From contig CM043874.1 of NCBI GenBank assembly GCA_023846275.1, positions 30,291,630 to 30,355,629 of the forward strand: a stretch of DNA of 64,000 bases, read 5' to 3'. Positions within the stretch are counted from its first letter, which is position 1. Each line of letters begins with the position of its first letter. This DNA is from Vanilla planifolia (Eukaryota; Streptophyta; Magnoliopsida; Asparagales; Orchidaceae). Shown here piece after piece: positions 11,601 through 20,600 of the stretch. Under the pieces are notes generated by a model. That model had not been told where the DNA came from. It ran no database searches and saw only the letters and a program-made list of their open reading frames with translations. The position numbers and the translations under genes are program-made.

Positions 11601-14600
11601 ACCCTAAGTAACCATGAAACATATAAAACTTCAAAAGGGGTAAATGAGTATACTATCCCGTCAAGTTTGCTCCAAGCATACTTGTTAGAAAAGGAAAAGG
11701 TATTAAATGGTTTGATGGGTTTATCTATTCCTAGAAATATCTATATTTAATTTAATAGTTAAGACGTTCTTTGTTCCTTTTAGAAATGGGCAGGTTGTAG
11801 AATCTATGTCTTCAGCTTCGTTCTTGGCAATAGGTTGGTGGTGACATCAGGCTTTGTAATCTCTGTGAAATTGTGCTCAGGAATATTTATGTTACAAATG
11901 ATTTTGTGTATAATTTGATTAGATATGACTGCCTGATATTGATACAACTTGATGCTTATGTATTGTGGAAGTATTTTACTAGATTTGTTGGAACATGCAT
12001 AGTTAAGGGATCATGTATTTTGGTCCTTTGCCAATTTTTAGTATGCATTTCCTTGCTCAATAATTACTGAAACGTGATTGAAGACTACAGGACTACATAA
12101 AAGGTTAATTTTTATTCAATTGGTATATGCCGTTATGCATTTTTCTATTGCCGATTTTGAAGAATATCTCTCTTGGGAAGAGCTGTCACTTGAAGCCGAT
12201 GCTTTGTCATAAGAAAACTCTTTTTCTTTTTCCTTCTTGTGCATTTGGGCTTCAACATGCATGACTTAAGCTTTTCATGTTTGTTTGCTTTTACTGAAGA
12301 AACACGAGAGTTTAGGAGGAACAAATAAGAAAAATAGCTGGAATAAAATTATTTGTTAGATACGAAATTGATCTTTTCTATAGATTCTTCAAGGTCTTCC
12401 AATTTAACTGTTATAGATAAGAAACTATGTTTTAAATGGTTAACCTAATATTTACAATGCAGTTTCTTTTGGGAGCCAAGAACATATCGTGGTAATTTCA
12501 AGCTCAAATATTTGTACTTACCTTAATAGTTATTTGAAAATCCTATATTATTCTTGTAAATATTATTATCGTGCTAGTATGAAAAATTCACTGTGTGCTA
12601 TCAGCTATAGATGATTGATCATGTGAAAGATCTACTCTTTTGTGTGATATTTATGTTATATACATTACTTTGTAATTCAAACTTCCATTCCTTTGGTACT
12701 TGGTGCAGAAGGTTTTGGCGTGGAGAAGTCTCCGGTGAAATATTTTATGGGGGAGATATATGGTGGAAGTTCTCTTAGAAGTACAATCTCTGTGGGAAAT
12801 GAAAAGAAACGACAAAGAGTCTACAATACTATGTTTCATGTGCCCTTTAGATGTGAAAGGGTAATTACAATCCTCTTTCAAAATCTTCAGAATAGTTTCT
12901 TTGGAATATAAGGCTATTGGGTATAACATCTAATCTGTTTTGTTATATAAATGACCTTTATAAGCGCAAATTTGCTAATTACTGTAACTGCCGTGCTTCA
13001 TGAAGGAAAGCATAGTTAATTGAGTATTTAGTCTGTTTAAGTTTGAAATGGTTTTATAAGAAAAAAATGTCTTAATTAATAAGTTGCATATTCTGATGAC
13101 AACTTATGGAAAGTTTGATAATCATTAAATAAATATGCAGCATATTCCTATGGCAACTTATTGAAAGTTTGATGATCATTCACATGAGATTGTGATTTCA
13201 TCAAGAATGGAGTGGATTTTCTTGTTAACTTTTTTCCTAACTGCAGATATTATGCATTTATGTATTTCTTTATATCATCTTGATTATTGCTCTATTTATT
13301 TATTTCTATGCTATAAGCTACACTCTCATGTGTAATTAAACTTCTGCAGCTTATTATTGCGGGCTTCTTTGTCTGCCTGGATTCTTTTTTGTCACTGTTA
13401 ACAATAATGCCAGCAAGAATCCTAATGACCATATGGAGGTTGCTTAGGACCAGGTGGGTGATTTATTTTTGCTGAATAATGTCATATAGAAAAGTGCATG
13501 GTTGATTATCAGTTGTGGTTCATGTATCCATGAAATTTCTTTTTTAGTTTTTGACTTTGTAAATTCTTCTTTATGCTTGATTGTTGACTTTTCTCATAAG
13601 TACCTTAGAGAATTCCCAGTCTTTTTGTTTTCTTGTTGATCATTGAGTCTGTTTTCCAAAGCCTTCAAAGGTGCATAAAAACTTTCTTATGCATTTAGTT
13701 CATAAAGGTCTGAACCAAAGGGTGTATTGTATACTTTTTGTTGTATATTTTATTGAAGTTGTTTTCCATGATAGAAATTTTAACATCCATGTGACATGGG
13801 TATAAATGTTCCAAAAAAATATTTCCCCCTTATTTTAGCAATGTAGTCCTATTGTAGAAGGTTCTTGACATGGATCAATGTAACCATCTAAACATAGGCA
13901 TTTATTTACTTTTTAGTTGCATTATTTTTAATAAGTCATTCTTCTTGGTCAAGCAATCTTTCCTTTTCTTTATTCCATTTTTCTTGTCTTTGCTTGTTAT
14001 GCTTAGCTCTATCCAATGTACATCTATTGTGACCACCTGAAATGTGACCAGTTGAGCAAAAATATCTTTTGATGTGTACTGGTCAATTCACTTTCAATGA
14101 CTCCGCAAAAGTCTAGATCATCATCATATCAGATTATTGATTTGTTTGATGTTTGAGGTTCTATGAGAGATGTAGTTCGAATCTTAATAGTGCCATGATT
14201 AATGGGAGCAATTTGTGTTGATGGGTTGATATTGATTGGGGGAGGGAAAAAGAGGGAGAAAATTGTTTGTTTTTGATAGCTTTTGATGCTTCTTGGAACT
14301 TTTTTATGCATTAGGGTTGTTTTGAGTAAGATTTAATAGGTGAACAATTTTGAGCTTTTTATATTGTATTCCTGTAATCAGTGGATAAGTTTTATCATGT
14401 TGTTGTCATTGCGTAATTTCATTGATCGCTCATGAACATAACCGATAAGGAGGTATAGATGATGTTGATGAATGTTCTTATTTAGTGCATCATTTAGAAT
14501 GGAAAAAAATATCATTTTTTTAAAAATAGTCAAATGTGTATGTGTGTTTTCATTCTTGTTAGGTTTTGTGAATCACATCCACATATGTGCTTTTCTAAAG

Positions 14601-17600
14601 TAACAAATGTTTTCATATATGACCATTTGATTAGTTCATGAACATTCATTAAGGTTTTCATGGTCATTTAAAGCTTTATATTAGCTGCTAAACTAATTTT
14701 GTTGAAGTTTTTATTGGTTTTATAATAATGCATGTTATAAACGTTTGTCTATTTAAATAACAGTATGCTCAAGTTTTTGTTTTTCAACAAGTTGCTTGAT
14801 GAGGACTTCATGAACTCAAGCTTGAGCCAAGCTTAACCCAAAACTCATACTCACCATGATTCAATTGAGCCAGTCTTTTGTCCACAGTACTCAATTCAAG
14901 CTTGAGTTTAGCCTGACCGAGGTCAACGCAATTGAGCTCAAACGTAGCCTTGGTCCAATTGTGACCGTGTATTTGCAGCCCTAGTGCCAAAGATTTGTTA
15001 AAGTTTTCTTTAGTGAAGTGATTTTAAGCTTGTTGTATGTGCAACAGTTGTAGTATGTACTGCTGATAATGATATAACGTTGTTTAATCTAGATTTAGGA
15101 TTAGTGTTTGATACAGTTGCAATAATTGCTAAGTTAGTTTATCGGATATCAGTTGGAGCTAAGTCATCTGATCCAATTTTTGTAATTATTGTTCTTTAAG
15201 TCAAATTATTGTCTATATGTCCATAAGTACATTCTAAATAGCTAGTTTTTAACATTTTGTAAACATATGTTTCAAAATGTAACAATAAGTATGTACTGAG
15301 TTTCATTCACATAGGCACATATGCACACATATACACACATGTGTGCGTGCAATATAAACATTTATACATATATTCCTATAGATATTCCAATTCAACTTAT
15401 AGTTTCTATCCTATCCAAGCTTGAGTCAGTTTGGGTTAATCTTCAAACTAGTTGATCAGCTATGGTGGTCAATGGTTTATCAGATACTGTAAATTTTTGT
15501 TTAGATTTCCTCTTTATTCTTCACCTAATGGTATTGCCATTTATTTGTTGTAACTGCATCACGTTGTTATTCTTCTTACTGCTGTAAGTATTTTTCCTCG
15601 AGTTAGGATTTCATAGAGCACGGTCTTCACCGATGCAAATGGTGAGTTGGTAATTCCAAATTGTATTAAGCAACTCAGTGCAACTTATTCCTCTTGAATT
15701 GTCTCAAGGACCTTGTCACTTAACTAATTTATTTTCTTTTTTGACTCTTGTTTGACAAAACATCATGCCTTAGACATTTGCCAGGAAAATTTCATTAGAG
15801 CGTTATTTCATCTAAATTAACATTACTTTGCCAATGGTGATTTTTTTGTTCAATATTTTCTAAACTTCTTGGAGTTGGATAAACCCAAATGTTTAACTTG
15901 GCAAATCACTGCTCTTCTGTAATATAGTTCATGACTTTCTTTCAAATAAACTGTATAAGTTTTTGAAAGTCCATTATCTGGCATTCATTCATCAGAAATC
16001 TGCATTAGCATTTTTTCCATGCCCTCTAATTTTGGTTTCCATTTCTTTCATTCCTTTCATTACTGTACTCTGATCTGTTTCCCTTTTTATGGAATCTGTT
16101 GTTTACTCAATTTTCAAATGAATGGCTACGTTTCCTAGTAATCTCAGACATTCAGATGTTCACAATTATGTAGCAAATCTTTCAACAACAAAAAAAATTA
16201 TTTTCTGATGCAATTTGTTTGGTTTATTGTGTCACTGTATGCAATATTGTTCTCTTTTCCAAATTTCTGATGAATCAGGGAACACAAGTGAATGGGTTAT
16301 TTTTTCCAAATCTGCATCAATTTTACTCTGCCCTGCATCACTTTTTATGAATTCCATTGCTTACTCATTTTACAACTGAGTGGCTACTTTTCCTTAGTAA
16401 CCCCCGTGATATTCACACAATTATGTAACAAATATTTCAGTGAATAAATAAATTATTTTCTCATGAGATGCATTTGAGTTGTTGCTGTTACTATACACAA
16501 TTTTTCTTTTTCTTTTTTCCAACTTTCTGGTGAATCAGGGAACACAAGAATATCATTCTGTTGATGCTCTAACATGTTAGGGTTTTCTCATTGATGAAGC
16601 AGAAATTTGAACTGGTTAACTGGGACTAAATCTAGGCAATCGTAGTCCTTTACCTCTTGAAAATAAATCAAGCACTGTAGGCAACCTCCCATTTGTGGAG
16701 ATTGACTGTGTATAGCACCTTTTATGTTCTTTGCTTTTTGTTTGACAGTGTAAGGTTTTCCTGAAAGATGCAGTGGGGCTATACACATTCAATTTTCTTA
16801 AATCCCTAGGGTTATTTTATAAGTGCATGCATTAATTTCTTAATGCACACTGTTCCTTCGTTCTTGGTCTTACTATTTTGCTTGTTCCAATGTTACATTG
16901 TTGTTTTTAATTTTTAGATTTTTCTAACCCTGATTTCTGTATGAATGGCATACTTTAATAACTTCACGTAACATGATATTGTACATGAAATTTCTTTGGT
17001 GTTTAACTTTGTTCTGGGCTACAAAATACTGTTCTAGTAACTTGTAAATATTTGGTAATTGATCTTAGATAACTTTTCCCAGACAGTTTCAGAGGCCGAA
17101 TGCTGCAGAGTTGTCTGATTTTGGTTGTTTCCTTGTATTGGCCATTGGAATCACAACTTTACAGAGGACTGGTAGGGAGTCCACCTGGTTTTACTAGGAC
17201 TTTTTCTAGAATATCTTTTCTGTGTGTTTGATCTATTCAACCATGTATTGAATTATAGTGCATGAATATGCACATGCATTATTTTTTTTCAGCATTCCAT
17301 ATTCATTATTCATCTTGGATGAAATTTTCCTCACCTTTTCTAGATATCAGCTTAATATATCACATGATTCGAGGACAAGGAACTATCAAGCTCTATGTTG
17401 TTTATAATGTTTTAGAAGTGAGCAACTAATCAAACTTTTGTGTATTTAGTTTTAGCTTATTGCTATTCTACTAATTAGATGCTGCTTTACCTGTGTGCTG
17501 AGACAGATATTTGATAAACTGTGTCAATCTCTTGGAGAGGATGTTTTGCAAGTTTTGTTTAGCTCTGCAGAGGATCTTGCAAATTGTCCAGTAGAAAGTC

Positions 17601-20600
17601 TCAAGCTTGAAGTTGGAAAATTTGTTTTTGATTCAGCCATTGCTGTTGTGGCATTTAATATCCTTTACAAATTCTTTTTTTCAATCTAATATTCAGCCTT
17701 TTCTGAATAGTTAAAGTTTTTGTTATGCATCCCTAATTTGGTACAACAGATTGTATGGGTCCTACCTATTCCCCAAACCCATGCATGTGCATGCTGTTGT
17801 ATACCGGTCTTACGTTTATACTGATGTGTTCAATGTCTTGCTTGCCTGTTTTTATAGGCAAGTATATGGTTATTTTGGCTTTCCTTAACTTGGAACACTT
17901 GTCCATTCATTTATCTTGTTAGCTCAGGCAGTTACCCTGTCAACCTGCATTATTGCCCACAATAATGCTTTGCTGGCTTTACTGGTGTCAAATAATTTTG
18001 CCGAGATAAAAAGTAACGTATTCAAACGTGTCAGCAAATCAAACCTTCAAAATCTTGTGTATTATGGTGAGTAATTTCTTTTGAACTGTGTAATTTATGG
18101 ATGTTATGTCAATGATTTAAAGTGGAGTAGATATTAGATGATGGCTATTCTGAAATGTGCATGTTCCTTAACATTTCATTTCTTTTTAGTTTGTTTAATG
18201 TCTTTTTTCTAAATCCATCACTTTATTTTGAAAATGAATATTGCAAGCAGATATTTTTCCCATGATTTTGGAGTATCATAGCAAACCCAAATCCGGGTTA
18301 GATGAAGTGAATGTTTACATTGGATGTTAAAAAATTATCTTAAACTTGTTGAGCCATTTGGCATGAATCCTTACAAAATTGCACTAATACTAGGGTCCCT
18401 GTTGGAAATTGTACATTGTTACTGTACAAGTGTACAAGGGCTACTAAGTTGATGCATGTGTAGTGATAAATGTGCTGTGCTTCTTTTTTCAATTTAAACA
18501 ATGTTGATAAGAAAGTTAGCCTAAGACACTAGAATTAGGGTAAAAATTTGTAAGAGGTATTTTAATTGGCAAGTTGGTGGAACTAGTGGTTATCATGATT
18601 TGATAAAGATAACTGTTATTTGTATTCAAGAAATTAAATGTTAAACAAGATGTCCTAAAACATTGGCATTCTAGGATTCAAACTTTAGTACTTATACACA
18701 AATTAAAATTGAAATAGAATATATGTAACTGTTGGATAAAAATCCGGAAAATGTTGTACTAGATGTTAATAGAAACGAGAATGTGTTATAGTTTAAAGAT
18801 TGTAATTATGCAATGAGTTATCAATGTTATGTATATATACATTTCAGATATGTTTGGATGTTAGTGTTGAGAATATATAATGGAATAATTTGGAGAATCT
18901 AACCCCTATAGTTTTTTTATGTGATATAATCTTAATTGAAGGAAACTTCAATATTCGTGTAAATTGTAAAACAATGGAATTGAAGGGATTTCATGATGCT
19001 TATGAATAAGCTAAAACTATTTCAACATTTTCTTATCATATAATTTTATGATTGTTTATCCTTTTATTTGAAAGTTTGGAATATTGATTATTGCTTAAAA
19101 ATTTTAGCTTCAGCAATGCATATTGATTTCTTTTTAATGAGTGAAAAAAGATTTTTGATATTATAAAAATCTTAAGGCCATTTTAGGGAAATGTTTAACA
19201 ACTCAATATTGGTCAATGGTGTTTGAAGTCCATAAGGTTGTGGGAGAAAAAAAGTATATTTAAGTCCATTAGTTGGTTTAGTCTTAAGATTAAAAACATG
19301 ACCTTAATCAAGAACTGAGTTCTTGAGCTTTATTTTTTGGATTGTGATGGAAAAGCTAATCTTATATGAAATATTGTTTTATTGATTTTTATTCTAGCTA
19401 AGGATATTCTTGGATAATTTTAAGGGCATCTCCATAAAATGAAGATGACAAGCTTTATAAAAAAGATACTTTGGAAAAACGATAGGTTTGGATATATCAT
19501 TCTTATAGATGTGTTGAGATGTATTGGTGGGAGTATGGTACCTTTTGTTTATCAAATTATTCAAAGTTATTTTGAAGGATAAAAAGGTTATAGGAAAATA
19601 AAACAAATATCTAGAATTATATTAATTATAGGCAATTTGATTTATGAACTATATTTTGAAACTTTATGAGAGTGGACTAGAATGTTCTAGAATGAAATGA
19701 TTTTATACCAAGAAAGTAACTATGAAGGTTGTGTATTTTGTACTTGTAGGTTTAATGGAGAAGTTTAACTAAAGAAAATATTTCACTTAAATGTTTTAAT
19801 TAATTAAGAAAAGGCAAATGGTTGAATTCCAAAACGTTTTATTGAAATTTCCTAAAAAAGGATAAAGATATTTATATTATAACAATGACTTGTGTACGCG
19901 TTTAATGAGGGTTGAATAAAGATTTTCTTATTATGATTGAATTAAAGCTCGGCTTTAAGTTATTATATTTTTTGTGTTATGTACACTTAATGATCAAATT
20001 AAATATTTGAAGTTATAATGTATGTTTTTTTTATGATATTGAAAATAGGGATAAAAGAACAAGATTATAGGAATGACATTGGAATTTAAGGGGCTTTCCC
20101 TTATGACCGATTTTGTAGGATCTAATTCAATATCTAGCAAACTTCAAATTGATGAATTTTAAAATGATGAAATTGCAATTATATATTACATTGTTTGGTG
20201 ATTATATTTATCATGGTAAATTGAAATCTATTTTTTTGATTTCTTGCATTTGAAATTTAGTTTTTCAAAACTAAAGCTGTACTTAAGCAACTCAAGGGAA
20301 GACAATTGTTTGTGGTGCTTTGGCTATCGTCCAGTGATCTCCTTACAAGTGCAGAAGTTGGGTGATGGAGTTCCAATTGGTGCACGTGATGGTTGGATAC
20401 AGCCGAAAGCTCTCAATATGTGGCAAAGGTCTTAGTCAATAGTGTTTGTGAAGGGTGATACCTATTGATTATAAGTTTCAATCAAAACTAGAGTGATTCA
20501 AAGAAAATGTGATTATATTATTACACTATTTTTCCAAAGAAAATCTCTCGATTTTTAATACTTAATGATTCTGAATTTCTTGTGAATTTACAAATTCGAT

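Larger units (their letters stand above)
8693..12708 (+). other. POD1/TAPT1 intron 1 (4016 bp)
   Basis: A GT-AG intron (GTCAGT...GGTGCAG). It contains a SINE-like segment near 9109-9215 and a copia-like LTR at about 9458-11297. The remainder (11298-12708) is T-rich intronic sequence without a recognised element. The small open frames in it (for example 11356-11559 and 11873-12070) are not supported as exons. Confidence 0.85.
13454..17082 (+). other. POD1/TAPT1 intron 4 region, third intron (3629 bp)
   Basis: This GT-AG intron lies between exons 3 and 4 (third by order). It contains a hAT-like terminus near 14760-14983 and a local 260-bp direct duplication at 16082-16548. Near 15300 there is a short stretch rich in CACAT/CATAT. 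The rest is ordinary T-rich intron. Confidence 0.85.

Noticed and set aside
14188-14196. TAGTGCCA as the left target duplication of the hAT-like element
   Set aside because: It resembles the bases after 14983, but no hAT terminus follows it, so the match is probably chance.
17495-17689. A 64-codon frame as an independent gene
   Set aside because: It is exon 6 of the POD1/TAPT1 gene plus read-through into the AT-AC intron.
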